64,000 bases of DNA from Streptomyces leeuwenhoekii (GCF_001013905.1 NZ_LN831790.1:5346001-5410000); one strand, 5' to 3'. Numbered from the stretch's first letter, positions 1 to 10,308 are shown. Program-made: numbers and translations. Notes: generated by a model not told the origin, from the sequence alone.

Positions 1-314
1 GCATGACGTTGGTGCAGGTCGTGGGCGGGTTGTGGCTGCTGGGCCAGATCATCGGGTTCCTGTCGCCGAACCTGGGTGTGCCCGTGCTGCTGATGCTGTC
101 CGGCATCATCGGCGGCCCCGTCATCGAGTGGAGTTGCCGCATGGCGGCCCGGGGGCCGGCGCGCCGGTACGGGCAGGAGGCGGAACGCCGCCTGAGAGAG
201 GCGGCGGCGGGGTGCGGCCGGGCCCGTGTGCTGGACGCGGTGGCGGCGGAGCTGCTGCGGTACCGGGAGGTGCGTGAGCAGTACGGGCGGGTCACGGGGG
301 CGGGGGTGCGGTAG
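1..314 (+). CDS. C-terminal end of a YfjP-like membrane GTPase (partial)
   Basis: This is the 3' end of a gene that begins before the window; the ATG at position 3 is probably internal. The visible 103 residues start with two closely spaced hydrophobic segments (about residues 4-21 and 24-45) separated by a short polar turn. A basic, Ala/Arg-rich helical tail follows (residues 46-103). This arrangement matches the C-terminus of actinobacterial YfjP/Era-like GTPases, in which the G domain comes first and a pair of membrane helices plus a helical tail comes last. The same kind of gene often precedes ssb in Streptomyces. No G-domain motif is visible because that part lies outside the window. A free-standing small membrane protein is the alternative. 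Confidence 0.55.
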   Translation, partial: MTLVQVVGGLWLLGQIIGFLSPNLGVPVLLMLSGIIGGPVIEWSCRMAARGPARRYGQEAERRLREAAAGCGRARVLDAVAAELLRYREVREQYGRVTGAGVR

Positions 315-365
315 CGCCCCCGACCGCCCGGCCCCGGGGAGGCGGCGGGCCGTGTCCGGCGGGTG

Positions 366-385
366 CGTCACCCCCGCGGGTGACG
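366..385 (+). terminator. hairpin after the GTPase gene
   Basis: An 8-bp perfect inverted repeat (CGTCACCC / GGGTGACG, 4-nt loop) lies 52 nt after the upstream stop codon. It has no T-run, as is usual for Streptomyces intrinsic terminators. Function is inferred from position only. Confidence 0.4.
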
Positions 386-388
386 GAG

Positions 389-415
389 TTGTCCACAGCC
401 GGGCGGTGCTCCACA
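389..415 (+). promoter_or_regulatory. DnaA-box-like pair upstream of ssbB
   Basis: The 9-mer TTGTCCACA at 389-397 is an exact match to the Streptomyces DnaA-box consensus. A second related 9-mer, TGCTCCACA, follows at 407-415, giving two boxes 18 bp apart in the otherwise empty 315-707 interval. Nothing else in that 393-bp gap looks coding. The gap lies between the GTPase remnant and the single-strand-binding protein gene, so DnaA control or titration is possible. Binding is not shown by the sequence. Confidence 0.4.
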
Positions 416-707
416 GCGCCCGGCGGGGCCCGGCCCGGTGGGGGCAGTCTGGCCGTGCGGCGAGACAGCGCCCGGCGGGCCCCCGGCGGAGGCGGTCGGC
501 CGCACGGCGAGCGCGGCCGCCCGGGGACCTGCCCCGGGAGCGGCCCGGTCGCCGGGTCCGGTGGTGGCACCGATTGCCCGCGCCCGGCCGTCGTCACGGC
601 GGCTGGGCGGGGCGACGGCGTCTCCGCCGCGGCAGACCCGGCCGTACGGGAGGGGCCCGTACGCGCGTGTGCCCGGCATCGGCGTCCGGGCGAGGGAGGG
701 GTGCATG

Positions 708-1175
708 ATGAACGAGACGATGATCTGCGCGGTGGGCAACGTGGCGACGCATCCGGTCTACCGGGAGCTGGCGAGCGGCCCGTCGGCGCGGTTCCGGCTG
801 GCGGTCACCTCCCGCTACTGGGACCGGGAGAAGAGCGCCTGGACGGACGGCCACACCAACTTCTTCACGGTGTGGGCCCACCGGCAGCTCGCCGCCAACG
901 CGGCGGCGTCCCTGGCGGTGGGCGACCCCGTCGTGGTGCAGGGCCGGCTGAAGGTGCGCACGGACGTGCGCGAGGGCCAGAGCCGGACCTCGGCGGACAT
1001 CGACGCGGTGGCGATCGGCCACGACCTCGCGCGCGGCACGTCGGCCTTCCGCCGCACCAACAAGACGGAGAGCGCGGCCACTTCACCGCGCCCGGAGCCC
1101 AACTGGGAGTCCCCGGCTCCCGAATCGAGTGACGCGGACAAAAAACGACCGGTGGAGGAACCGGCACTGACATGA
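708..1175 (+). CDS. ssbB: single-stranded DNA-binding protein, SsbB type
   Basis: A 155-residue OB-fold protein. The first ~105 residues carry the SSB core (NETMICAVGNVATHPVYR..., aromatic WDREKSAWTDGHTNFFTVWAHR). The tail from ~120 is Pro/Ser/Glu-rich and ends in EEPALT. It lacks the acidic DDDIPF-type tip that recruits partner proteins. The missing tip, and the position beside ettA, match the second Streptomyces SSB (SsbB), described as needed for chromosome segregation during sporulation rather than for bulk replication. There are two adjacent ATG codons (705, 708). I chose 708 because it gives better spacing to the GAGGGAGGGG ribosome-binding site, and homologues begin MNETMIC. Confidence in the family is very high; the SsbB role is inferred from tail and context. 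Confidence 0.93.
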   Translation: MNETMICAVGNVATHPVYRELASGPSARFRLAVTSRYWDREKSAWTDGHTNFFTVWAHRQLAANAAASLAVGDPVVVQGRLKVRTDVREGQSRTSADIDAVAIGHDLARGTSAFRRTNKTESAATSPRPEPNWESPAPESSDADKKRPVEEPALT

Positions 1176-1224
1176 CATCAGGATTCGTCCGCGCATCCCC
1201 CTGACGCATACCTGTCCGAACTGC

Positions 1225-1277
1225 GGCTTATCGAGGAATACGTACGGCGTGACGCCGAGTGGATTTGTCGATAAGCC
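1225..1277 (+). terminator. long hairpin between ssbB and the surface-protein gene
   Basis: A perfect 10-bp inverted repeat (GGCTTATCGA at 1225-1234, TCGATAAGCC at 1268-1277) encloses a second small hairpin (GGCGT/ACGCC). It starts 50 nt after the ssbB stop and ends well before the next start. It could terminate ssbB transcription, or act as an operator or leader structure for the downstream gene. Confidence 0.4.
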
Positions 1278-1453
1278 CTGTTCAGGGGCGCTGTGGCGAT
1301 AACGATTCCGAGTCGGATCGGTGATCGGACGGCCTCACCGGGAAGTGCGGTGTGCCGCTTCCTTAGGATGCCGGGCATGCCCTCCGGGGCTGCTGATTCT
1401 GCTGGTGGGACCGTTCCCCCCACATCAACGGGTCCTGCTCGAAGGGGAATTTG

Positions 1454-2869
1454 GTGTTTTCTGCGTACTCCGCGCTGTCCACGCCCGGGCGAGGGGCGGC
1501 GCGCCTCGCCGCCGCGACCGTGGTGTCCGGGCTCACCGCCGCAGGCGTCCTGGCCGGCGCCGGATCGGCCGCCGCCGACGGGACGGCGCAGAGCCGCGGC
1601 GGGGCGACCGCCACCGTGAACGGCCTGAAGACCTACGGCACCGCGGTGATGGACGGCGCCACGGGGCAGCAGCAGGTGCCGGCCGGCCTGTTCGAGATGG
1701 CCGTCGAGGGCGGCGGCATGCTCCAGACGTACTGCGTCGACATCCAGAGCCCCACGCAGAAGGGCGCCAAGTACCACGAGACCCCCTGGAGCGGGACCTC
1801 GCTGGGCACCAACCCGCACGCGGGCCACATCCGCTGGATCCTCCAGAACTCCTACCCGCAGGTGAACGACCTCGCCGCCCTCGCCAAGAAGGCGGGAGTG
1901 CGCGGCGGGCTCACCGAGCAGGACGCGGCGGCCGGCACGCAGGTGGCCATCTGGCGCTACTCGGACGACGCGGAGGTCCGGGCCCTGGACCCGCAGGCCG
2001 AACGGCTCGCGGACTACCTCGAGGACGAGGCCCGCTCCCTGGCCGAGCCCGCGGCCTCCCTCCGCCTCGATCCGCCCGCCGTCGCCGGCCGTCCCGGCGA
2101 GCGGCTGGGACCGGTGACCGTGCACACCGGCGCGGACCGTGCGACGGTGACACCGCCGGCGGACGCCGCCACCGGCGGCGTGCGGATCGTGGACAAGGAC
2201 GGCAGGGCCGTCACCTCCGTCACCGACGGCAGCCAGGTCTTCTTCGACGTGCCGGAGGACGCCCCGCCCGGCACGGCGGAGCTGACCGTGCAGGGCTCGA
2301 CCACCGTGCCGGTGGGGCGCGCCTTCGCCTCCGAGTCCCGCAGCCAGACCCAGATCCTGGCCGGGTCCAGCGAGTCCACCGTCTCGGCGGCGGCGAGCGC
2401 GACCTGGGGTACGACGGGCGCGGTGCCCGCCCTCTCCGCGGCGGAGAACTGCGCCGAGGGCACCTTGGACATCACCGCCGTCAACCGCGGCGACGAGGCG
2501 TTCACCTTCGAGCTGATGGGCACCGAGTACGCCATCGCGGCCGGCGAGACCCGCACGGTGGAGGTCCCCCTCCAGGAGGGGCAGCCCTACGACTTCGTGA
2601 TCAGCGGGCCGGGCGCCTTCGAGGAGCGGTTCACCGGCGTCCTCGACTGCCTCACCCAGGGCAGCGAGAGCGAGAGCGGCCAGGACACCCAGATCGTCGG
2701 CGAGCCGGCCCCCGCCGCGGCCGGCGGCACCGCGGCCGGCATCAACCTCGCCGAGACCGGCGGATCCGGCGTCACCCCGCTGATCGGCGCCATCGCCCTC
2801 GGCCTGGTGATCGTCGGCGGCGGCACCCTGCTGATCATCCGGCGGAAGAACACCGAACCCCAGGAGTGA
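1454..2869 (+). CDS. LAETG-anchored thioester-domain surface protein
   Basis: A 471-residue secreted protein. The N-terminus is a signal peptide (hydrophobic stretch ~20-42 ending ASAAADG-like). Residues ~50-190 form a TQXA-type thioester domain. Cys94 in the YCVDIQ motif and Gln163 in the GTQVAIWRYS motif are placed to form the internal Cys-Gln thioester known from Gram-positive adhesins. Two beta-rich regions follow (~200-300 and 320-400). The end is a canonical sorting signal: LAETG at 432-436, a hydrophobic helix, and the basic tail IRRKN. LAXTG is the motif used by Streptomyces class E sortases, so covalent attachment to peptidoglycan is expected. Start is GTG 1454, preceded by GAAGGGGA; a TTG at 1451 is too close to the ribosome-binding site. 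Ligand unknown; covalent surface attachment is inferred from the family. Confidence 0.88.
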   Translation: MFSAYSALSTPGRGAARLAAATVVSGLTAAGVLAGAGSAAADGTAQSRGGATATVNGLKTYGTAVMDGATGQQQVPAGLFEMAVEGGGMLQTYCVDIQSPTQKGAKYHETPWSGTSLGTNPHAGHIRWILQNSYPQVNDLAALAKKAGVRGGLTEQDAAAGTQVAIWRYSDDAEVRALDPQAERLADYLEDEARSLAEPAASLRLDPPAVAGRPGERLGPVTVHTGADRATVTPPADAATGGVRIVDKDGRAVTSVTDGSQVFFDVPEDAPPGTAELTVQGSTTVPVGRAFASESRSQTQILAGSSESTVSAAASATWGTTGAVPALSAAENCAEGTLDITAVNRGDEAFTFELMGTEYAIAAGETRTVEVPLQEGQPYDFVISGPGAFEERFTGVLDCLTQGSESESGQDTQIVGEPAPAAAGGTAAGINLAETGGSGVTPLIGAIALGLVIVGGGTLLIIRRKNTEPQE

Positions 2870-3040
2870 GGAACGCCGGGCCGCCCCGCCCGCCGGGCGC
2901 CCACCGGCGGCCGCGGCCGACGGTGGTGAAGCCCCAGTTCAGGGGCCGCCCACCGGACGGGTTTCCCCGCAGGGGTGGCGGTCAGGCAAGATGGGGTGTA
3001 TCTGCCCACTGCCAGATCACAAGCTGCCGGACGGTTTCTC

Positions 3041-4705
<1,665 letters not shown>

Positions 4706-4707
4706 TC

Positions 4708-5121
4708 TTGCGGCACATCTACCGCTGCCCGCTGCGCTGGGCGGACATGGACGCGTACGGTCACGTCAACAACGTGGTCTTCCTGCGCTACCTGGAGGAA
4801 GCCCGGATCGACTTCCTGTTCCGCCCGGACAAGGAGTTCAAGCAGGGGTCGGTGGTGGCGCGCCACGAGATCGACTACAAGCGGCAGCTCGTGCACCGGC
4901 ACGCCCCGGTCGACATCGAGCTGTGGGTCACGGAGATCAGGGCCGCGTCCTTCACCCTCGCCTACGAGGTGAAGGACGGCGACCAGATCTACGTCCGGGC
5001 CTCCACGGTGATCGTGCCGTTCGACTTCGAGGCGCAGCGGCCCCGCCGGATCACCGCGGAGGAACGGGAGTTCCTCCAGGAGTACCTGGAGGACGACGAG
5101 GCGGAGGCCGTCGCCGCATGA
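4708..5121 (+). CDS. hotdog-fold acyl-CoA thioesterase
   Basis: A 137-residue single-domain 4HBT hotdog protein. The N-terminal motif RWADMDAYGHVNNVVFLRYLEEAR contains the Asp-x-x-x-His-x-N signature in which Asp acts in thioester hydrolysis. Likely reaction: acyl-CoA to free acid plus CoA; substrate unknown. The TTG start (4708) sits 2 nt after the ettA stop, and the stop overlaps the next ATG (ATGA at 5118), so the three genes are probably translationally coupled. The ettA-thioesterase pair also occurs in mycobacteria (Rv2477c-Rv2475c region), a deep actinobacterial synteny. Confidence 0.88.
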   Translation: MRHIYRCPLRWADMDAYGHVNNVVFLRYLEEARIDFLFRPDKEFKQGSVVARHEIDYKRQLVHRHAPVDIELWVTEIRAASFTLAYEVKDGDQIYVRASTVIVPFDFEAQRPRRITAEEREFLQEYLEDDEAEAVAA

Positions 5122-5801
5122 CGGTGCTCCACCTCGCGGACGACGGGGAGACGGCCGATCTGGCCGCCTTCCTCTCCCGGCTGCTCCACTACGACCGGTC
5201 CGCCGCCGTCCGGATCCAGGCGGCCGGCACGGCGCTGGCCGTCTTCGGGCGGCCGGCCTCCTTCGAGGTGCTGGCGATCCGCACGGCGCGCCTCGCCAAA
5301 CCGTACGAGGACGGGCTCGACGCCACGCTCGACGTGACCGTCTCCGCCGGTGAGCTGCTGGAATCGGTGGACGAGGCGGGTGCCACGGCCACCGTGCCCG
5401 GCGCGGTGACCGGCCCGCCCTGGGCCGGAGTGCTGCCGCCGCGCGGCGGCTGGCGACCCGAGCCGGGACTGCCCGCCCTGGACGAACTGCGCCGGCTCGT
5501 CGCCGCCGGTGTCGCCGAGTTCCGCGGCCGCACCCAGCAACTCGCGCCCGAGCAGCGGACGCGGGCCGAACTCGACCGGATCGGGCACGAGATCTGGTCC
5601 CGCACGGTCGCGGACACCGGGCTGCCGGTGCGGGCCGTGCACGCGGCGCACGCCCTGGGCTTCCTGCGGTCCGCGGGAAGCGGCCCCCAGGACGCCCCGG
5701 TGCTGTTCTCCTCGGGAGCGTGGCTGCGGCTGCGCACCCCCTACGGTTCGGTCGCCGTGCGGCGGGCGGGCCTCGGGCCGCTCGGCCTCAGCGTGCGCTG
5801 A
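5118..5801 (+). CDS. conserved actinobacterial protein of unknown function
   Basis: A 227-residue soluble protein starting at an ATG that overlaps the thioesterase stop by 4 nt. It has no signal peptide, membrane segment or catalytic motif I can name. The N-terminal ~90 residues alternate short strands and helices (ADLAAFLSRLLHYDRSAAVRIQ, FGRPASFEVLAIRTARL). The C-terminal half is helical and Arg-rich and ends in a short beta segment (YGSVAVRRAGL). The position between the ettA-linked thioesterase and a truncated globin is conserved in actinobacteria (the Rv2474c neighbourhood). That argues for a real, old gene, but not for a particular function. Confidence 0.75.
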   Translation: MTVLHLADDGETADLAAFLSRLLHYDRSAAVRIQAAGTALAVFGRPASFEVLAIRTARLAKPYEDGLDATLDVTVSAGELLESVDEAGATATVPGAVTGPPWAGVLPPRGGWRPEPGLPALDELRRLVAAGVAEFRGRTQQLAPEQRTRAELDRIGHEIWSRTVADTGLPVRAVHAAHALGFLRSAGSGPQDAPVLFSSGAWLRLRTPYGSVAVRRAGLGPLGLSVR

Positions 5802-5916
5802 GCCCCACCGCCCCCACCGCCCCCGGCGGCCCCTGCGGGTCACGCTGGTGACCGCCGTTCGCGCGTGTCCGCCGGTCGCCGCCTCAGCCCGGTGTCTTCC
5901 CGGTCGGCCCCGTGCC

Positions 5917-6330
5917 TCAGCCCGGCGTGTTCACCATCGACGCCGCGGCGTACGTCAGATAGCTCCACAGCGTCCGCTCGTGCTCCTCGGACAGGCCGAG
6001 CTCGTCGACGGCGACCCGCATGTGCTTCAGCCAGGCGTCGTGCGCCGCCCGGTCGACGGCGAAGGGGGCGTGACGCATACGCAGCCGGGGATGGCCGCGG
6101 TTCTCGCTGTACGTCGTCGGGCCGCCCCAGTACTGGATCAGGAACAGCGTCAGGCGCTCCTCGGCGGGGCCCAGGTCCTCCTCGGGATACATCGGCCGCA
6201 GGAGCGGGTCCTCGGCTACTCCCTGGTAGAAGCGGTGGACGAGCCGGCGGAAGGTCTCCTCCCCGCCGACCTGCTCGTAAAAGGTCTGCTCCTGAAGCGT
6301 GCCGCGCCGAATCTCATTCACGCCGTCCAT
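5917..6330 (-). CDS. glbO: group II truncated haemoglobin
   Basis: A 137-residue 2-over-2 globin. Visible features are the TFYEQVGGEETFRRLVHRFYQGV N-terminal helix, the proline-containing DPLLRPMYPEEDL loop, the QYWGGPTTYSENRGHPRLRMRH segment with the proximal histidine, and the Trp of YLTYAAASM-type group II globins in the last helix. GlbO-type proteins bind O2 and NO and are linked to redox protection. It is transcribed against its upstream neighbours and is divergent from the methyltransferase gene that begins 56 bp away, so the two probably share a promoter region (6331-6386). Confidence 0.93.
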   Translation of the reverse strand: MDGVNEIRRGTLQEQTFYEQVGGEETFRRLVHRFYQGVAEDPLLRPMYPEEDLGPAEERLTLFLIQYWGGPTTYSENRGHPRLRMRHAPFAVDRAAHDAWLKHMRVAVDELGLSEEHERTLWSYLTYAAASMVNTPG

Positions 6331-6386
6331 GGTCTCAGACGCCGGGGCCTAGGACTCAAGGCCCAGGACCGCCCTACTGTGGAGGC

Positions 6387-7409
6387 ATGGGCGGGCGCGC
6401 TCCCGGCGAGGACGGGCACGGGGACGGCGGCCGGGACCTGGACCCGGACCCGGGCGGCCTCGCCGCGTCCGCGCGGGCGGCGCTGGTGCGCGAGATCGAG
6501 CGGAGCGGGGCCTGGGCCGGCGACCCGGTGTGGCGGGAGGTGTTCGCGGCCGTCCCGCGCCACCTCTTCGTGCCGTACTACTACGTGGTGGCCGCGGGCG
6601 GCCACGAGCGCCGGTGGGGCGAGCATCCCGACCCGGCCGCGCGCGAACGCTGGCTGCGCGGCGCCTACGAGGACACCCCGCTCGCCACCCGGGTGCGCGA
6701 CGGCGAGCTGCTCTCCTCCAGCAGCCAGCCCTCGCTGATGGCCCTGATGCTGGCCGAGCTGAAGGTGCGGGACGGCGACCGGGTCCTGGAGATCGGCGCC
6801 GGCACCGGCTACAACGCGGCCCTGCTCGCCCACCGGCTCGACGACGACCTGGTCACCACCGTCGACCTGGACCCGGAGATCACCGAGTCCGCCCGCCGGC
6901 ACCTGGACGCCGCCGGGTACCACCCGGCTGTCGTCACCGGCGACGGCGCGCGCGGCGTCCCCGGGCGCGCCCCCTTCGACCGGATCATCGCGACCTGCGC
7001 GCCGGCGGCCGTCCCGCCCGCCTGGCTCACCCAGTGCCGCCCGGGCGGCCGGATCCTCACCCCGCTCGCCACCGGCCTGGTCGCGCTCACCGTGCGCGAC
7101 GCCGCACACGCCGAGGGGCGCTTCCTGGACACCCCCGCCTACTTCGTGCCGCTGCGGGGCGGACCGCCCGTGCCGGACCCTCAGATGCCGGGTGACCTGG
7201 GCGGCGTCCCCCGCAGGGCACGCCAGGACGACCTGTTCCGGTTCCTGCTGACGCTGACCGGCGGCCGGCTCGACCCGAGGGCGGCGTACGCGCTGTGGGA
7301 GCGCGAGGGCGCGCCGCGGCGTGACCGGTACGGCGTCACCGTCCGCGGCGAGGGCAGCCGGGCCTGGCTGGACGATCCGCGGGGGCCGTACGCCTGGCCG
7401 CTGCCCTGA
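6387..7409 (+). CDS. PCMT-like SAM-dependent methyltransferase
   Basis: A 340-residue protein with a class I SAM-binding core. GDRVLEIGAGTGYNAALLA (about residues 130-148) is the glycine-rich motif I and TVDLDPEI is motif II; the preceding SSSSQPSLMALMLAEL stretch matches the L-isoaspartyl methyltransferase substrate loop (SQP). The long N-terminus and C-terminal ~100 residues go beyond the ~210-residue PCMT core, as in Streptomyces maturation-type methyltransferases. It could repair isoaspartate or modify a specific protein; no peptide precursor is adjacent. The ATG at 6387 has GGAGG only 1 nt upstream, so a GTG at 6486 is possible. Confidence 0.8.
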   Translation: MGGRAPGEDGHGDGGRDLDPDPGGLAASARAALVREIERSGAWAGDPVWREVFAAVPRHLFVPYYYVVAAGGHERRWGEHPDPAARERWLRGAYEDTPLATRVRDGELLSSSSQPSLMALMLAELKVRDGDRVLEIGAGTGYNAALLAHRLDDDLVTTVDLDPEITESARRHLDAAGYHPAVVTGDGARGVPGRAPFDRIIATCAPAAVPPAWLTQCRPGGRILTPLATGLVALTVRDAAHAEGRFLDTPAYFVPLRGGPPVPDPQMPGDLGGVPRRARQDDLFRFLLTLTGGRLDPRAAYALWEREGAPRRDRYGVTVRGEGSRAWLDDPRGPYAWPLP

Positions 7410-7448
7410 CCGGTCCTGACCCGCCCCGTCCCGGCCCCGTCCTGTCTT

Positions 7449-7475
7449 GGGCCTCCTGATCCGGACGGAGGACCC
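7449..7475. terminator. bidirectional hairpin between convergent genes
   Basis: GGGCCTCC pairs with GGAGG(A)CCC around a 10-nt loop, exactly at the end of the minus-strand FHA gene and 39 nt after the methyltransferase stop. Convergent placement suggests it serves both. Confidence 0.5.
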
Positions 7476-8890
7476 TAATCGCGGCGGATGGTGATCGTCG
7501 TCCAGGCGCCGACGTGCACCCGGTCGCCGTCCTGGAGCGGCACCGGCACGAAGGGCCGGATGGGCTCGTCCGAGCCGTTCACCGTGGTGCCGTTGGTGGA
7601 GTTCTGGTCGACGACCGCCCAGCCGCCGTCGGGCTGCTGCACCAGGAGCGCGTGCTGGTGCGAGACGCCCGGGTCCTCCGGCGGCACCGACAGGTCGATG
7701 TCGGGGGTGTCACCGGTGGAGTGGCGGCGGCGGCCGATGGTGACCTGGCTGCCGGTGAGCGTGCGCCGCTGCTCGGGCGAGTAGGCGGGCAGGTTCAGCC
7801 CGGCGGCCTCGGGGCCGGAGCGCTGCATCATCGCCATGAAGTACTCGCGGTCCGGGCCGATGGTCGCCGTCCAGGTCGCCGGTCGCGCCTGCTGCTGGGG
7901 CGGCTGGGGTTGCTGCGGCTGCTGCGGTTGCTGGGGGAAGCCGGGGCCGGGCGGCGGGGGCGGGGCCTGGACGGTGCCGGGGTGCGGATAGCCGTAGCCG
8001 CCGCCCTGAGCGGCGCCGGGCGCCGGGGGGCCGCCGGAGGGGGCCGCGGGACCGCCCGGGCCGGGGGCCGACGGCGGGGAGATCACCCAGTCGTCGCCAC
8101 CGCCGCCGAAGGACGGGCCGCCCGGCTGGGGCCGGCCGGTCTCCTGCGGGAACGCGGGCGGGGCCGGGGGGCCCGCCGGGCCGGGCTGTCCGGGCTGTCC
8201 CTGCTGGGCCGACTGTCCGGAGGGGCCGGACGGCGGGGGCGGGGTCTGGCCGGGGCCGGGCTGCTGGAACGCCTGCGGAGCGCCTGCGGCCGGGCCGGGC
8301 TGCCGGAACGCCTGCGGGGCGCCCCCGGACGCACCCGGGCCGGGTGGCGGCGGAACCGGCCGGGAGGGGTCGCCGAAGCCGGGCGGTCGGCCCGCGGCGC
8401 CACCGGAGCCGTCCGGCCCGTGCGGAGCCGGGGGACCGGACGGTGCCTGCGGACCGCCGTGGCTCGAGGGGCCGTCGCCGAAGGGCGGGCCCGGCGGGAT
8501 CGGCTCGGCGGGACGGTTCACCTGCGAGGGCCGGGAGCTCTGGTACTCGAAGGCGTCACCGCCGCCGAACGACGGCCCGGGCGGCTGCGGGAAGCGCGCG
8601 GCCGGACTCGGCGCCGGCGGGCGCGGTGCGGCCGGGGTGTACGAGGTCGCGGTGTTGGTCAGGAAGTTCCACCGGCACTGCTCGCAGAACGGCGCCCCGC
8701 CCTGGCGGGGCGTACGGCACTGCGGGCACAGCTCGGGCCCGCCGCCCGGGCCGCCGGGCGGCGGGAAGCCGTAGCCGCCGCCCGGCGAGGGCGGCGCAGG
8801 CGGCGGAGGTACGGCACCGGCCATGCGGTGACCGCAGACCTCGCACCAGTCGTCGGAACCCGACTGGTGTCCGTTCGGGCAGGTCGGCAT
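7475..8890 (-). CDS. zinc-ribbon / proline-rich / FHA-domain protein
   Basis: A 471-residue protein in three parts. Residues 1-75 hold two CxxC-type zinc ribbons (CPNGH...CEVCG and CPQCRTP...CEQC). Residues ~80-360 are a low-complexity Pro/Gly/Gln linker. Residues ~385-471 are a forkhead-associated domain with the phosphothreonine-binding pattern GRRRHS...SHQHA...NSTNGTTVNG. FHA domains read Ser/Thr kinase products, and this gene ends the strand run that contains pknG and a PP2C phosphatase. It is therefore a likely downstream reader, analogous in principle to GarA/OdhI for PknG although not their homologue in architecture. It starts 35 nt after the VWA gene stop and is probably in the same operon. 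Confidence 0.9.
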   Translation of the reverse strand: MPTCPNGHQSGSDDWCEVCGHRMAGAVPPPPAPPSPGGGYGFPPPGGPGGGPELCPQCRTPRQGGAPFCEQCRWNFLTNTATSYTPAAPRPPAPSPAARFPQPPGPSFGGGDAFEYQSSRPSQVNRPAEPIPPGPPFGDGPSSHGGPQAPSGPPAPHGPDGSGGAAGRPPGFGDPSRPVPPPPGPGASGGAPQAFRQPGPAAGAPQAFQQPGPGQTPPPPSGPSGQSAQQGQPGQPGPAGPPAPPAFPQETGRPQPGGPSFGGGGDDWVISPPSAPGPGGPAAPSGGPPAPGAAQGGGYGYPHPGTVQAPPPPPGPGFPQQPQQPQQPQPPQQQARPATWTATIGPDREYFMAMMQRSGPEAAGLNLPAYSPEQRRTLTGSQVTIGRRRHSTGDTPDIDLSVPPEDPGVSHQHALLVQQPDGGWAVVDQNSTNGTTVNGSDEPIRPFVPVPLQDGDRVHVGAWTTITIRRD

Positions 8891-8925
8891 GTCGGTGCTT
8901 CCCCTTCTCAGACCACTGCTTCAGG

Positions 8926-10308
8926 TCACTTCTTCACGCGGACAGTCTTCGTCGACCGGGTTTCGAGGGTCATCTCGTCGGCCTCCGCGACCTTCGCTTT
9001 CAGTCGCACAGTACCGGTCGCGGCGTCGACCACGTCCACCACCTTCGCAAGCAGTTTCGCAGTATCCGCGTTCCCCGAGGCTCCGGCCAGCTGAACGGCC
9101 CGGCCCAGCCTGGCCGTTGCGCCGTCGATGTCTCCCGCTTTGCGCAGTTCGAGCCCTTGCCGGATGGCTTGCGCCAGTTCGGCCTGCCCGGTGTAGTGGG
9201 CGACCTGGGGGGCGATCGAGGTGGAGGCGGCGAGGTCGTCGGTCCACACCGCCCGGATCAGACCCTGGGCGCCCGGGTCCCGGACGGTGCCCGCCCCGCT
9301 CCCGGACGCGCCCGGAGGGGAGGCGTCCCCGGGCCGGGGGACCACCAGCGAGACGCGGGCGGCCAGCATCTCCTGGCCGATGTGCGCGGGCGGCACTTCC
9401 ACACGGACGTGGTAGTCGCGGGACTCGCCGCCCCAGGACCCGGTGGGGTAGTCCCCGGTGCGCGGGCCCGCCTCGGTACGGCGGCCGGTCAGGTCCTCGA
9501 CGGTCGGCGCGACCTGTTTGACGAAGGTCACAGTGGTCCCGACCGGGGTCCACAGCCGCAGCGAGACGTCCGCGACCTCCTTGCCCATGGCGTTCTCCAT
9601 CATCCGCGTGAAGTCGGCGGCGAGCCCGGCCGGGTCGGCGACGATGTCGGCGGTACCGAGCAGGGCGGAGGCGACCCCTGTGACTTCTTTCACTTCCCAG
9701 TCGGTCCCCACCCCGCGGGCGTCGCAGGTGAAGCGGCCGGCGCACATCTCCAGCGCCGCCCGCAGCGCCTCGGGCGACTCGTGCTCGTTGCGGCCGTCGG
9801 TGAGCAGGATGCCGTGCCGGATCGCGACGTCCGCCGACGCCAGCAGGCGGTCCGCGCGGTGCAGCCAGGTCCCGATCGCCGTGCCGCCGCCCGCGCTCAG
9901 CCGGCGCAGCGCCAGCTTGGCCTGCGCGCGGGTGGTGGCGCCGGCGACCGCCAGCCGGCCGCCGCCCGGGTAGACCTCCGTGGCCACGTGGGTGCCGCCG
10001 ATCACCGCGAACCGCACGCCGTCGCGCAGGGTGTCGACGGCGGCGGCCGTCGCGTCGCGCGCGTTGCGCATCTTGGCCGGCGGGTGGTCCATCGACCCCG
10101 AGCAGTCGACCATCAGCACCACGGCGGCCGACGGGCCGGGCCAGGGCGCGTACGGATGCGGCGCGGTGACCGCGCCGCCGGGCGCGCCGCCCCCGGTGGC
10201 GGTCACCGTGACGATCGCGTCGACCGCGCGGCCCCCTTCCGGCAGGTACGCGTTCTGGTGGACGTCCACCGAGAACCGCGGCACGTTCGGCTTCGAGAGA
10301 TCGGCCAT
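8926..10308 (-). CDS. VWA-domain protein of the PknG cluster
   Basis: A 460-residue protein with a von Willebrand A domain. The MIDAS motif DCSGSMD begins at residue 68, preceded by a beta-rich N-terminal domain (FSVDVHQNAYLPEGG...). The C-terminal third contains a helical region like a short TPR (QAIRQGLELRKAGDIDGATARLGRAVQL). Metal-dependent VWA domains mediate protein-protein interaction. Start at 10308 (MADLSKPN) is favoured by the GAAGGGGGG site 9 nt upstream; a further in-frame start adds only 13 residues. There is no signal peptide, so it is cytoplasmic. The surrounding genes encode kinase, phosphatase and phosphopeptide reader, so an adaptor role is likely. Confidence 0.88.
   Translation of the reverse strand: MADLSKPNVPRFSVDVHQNAYLPEGGRAVDAIVTVTATGGGAPGGAVTAPHPYAPWPGPSAAVVLMVDCSGSMDHPPAKMRNARDATAAAVDTLRDGVRFAVIGGTHVATEVYPGGGRLAVAGATTRAQAKLALRRLSAGGGTAIGTWLHRADRLLASADVAIRHGILLTDGRNEHESPEALRAALEMCAGRFTCDARGVGTDWEVKEVTGVASALLGTADIVADPAGLAADFTRMMENAMGKEVADVSLRLWTPVGTTVTFVKQVAPTVEDLTGRRTEAGPRTGDYPTGSWGGESRDYHVRVEVPPAHIGQEMLAARVSLVVPRPGDASPPGASGSGAGTVRDPGAQGLIRAVWTDDLAASTSIAPQVAHYTGQAELAQAIRQGLELRKAGDIDGATARLGRAVQLAGASGNADTAKLLAKVVDVVDAATGTVRLKAKVAEADEMTLETRSTKTVRVKK

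Noticed and set aside
315..707. Replication origin suggested by DnaA boxes
   Set aside because: Only two boxes and no AT-rich unwinding region or dnaA/dnaN genes. A Streptomyces oriC has many boxes.
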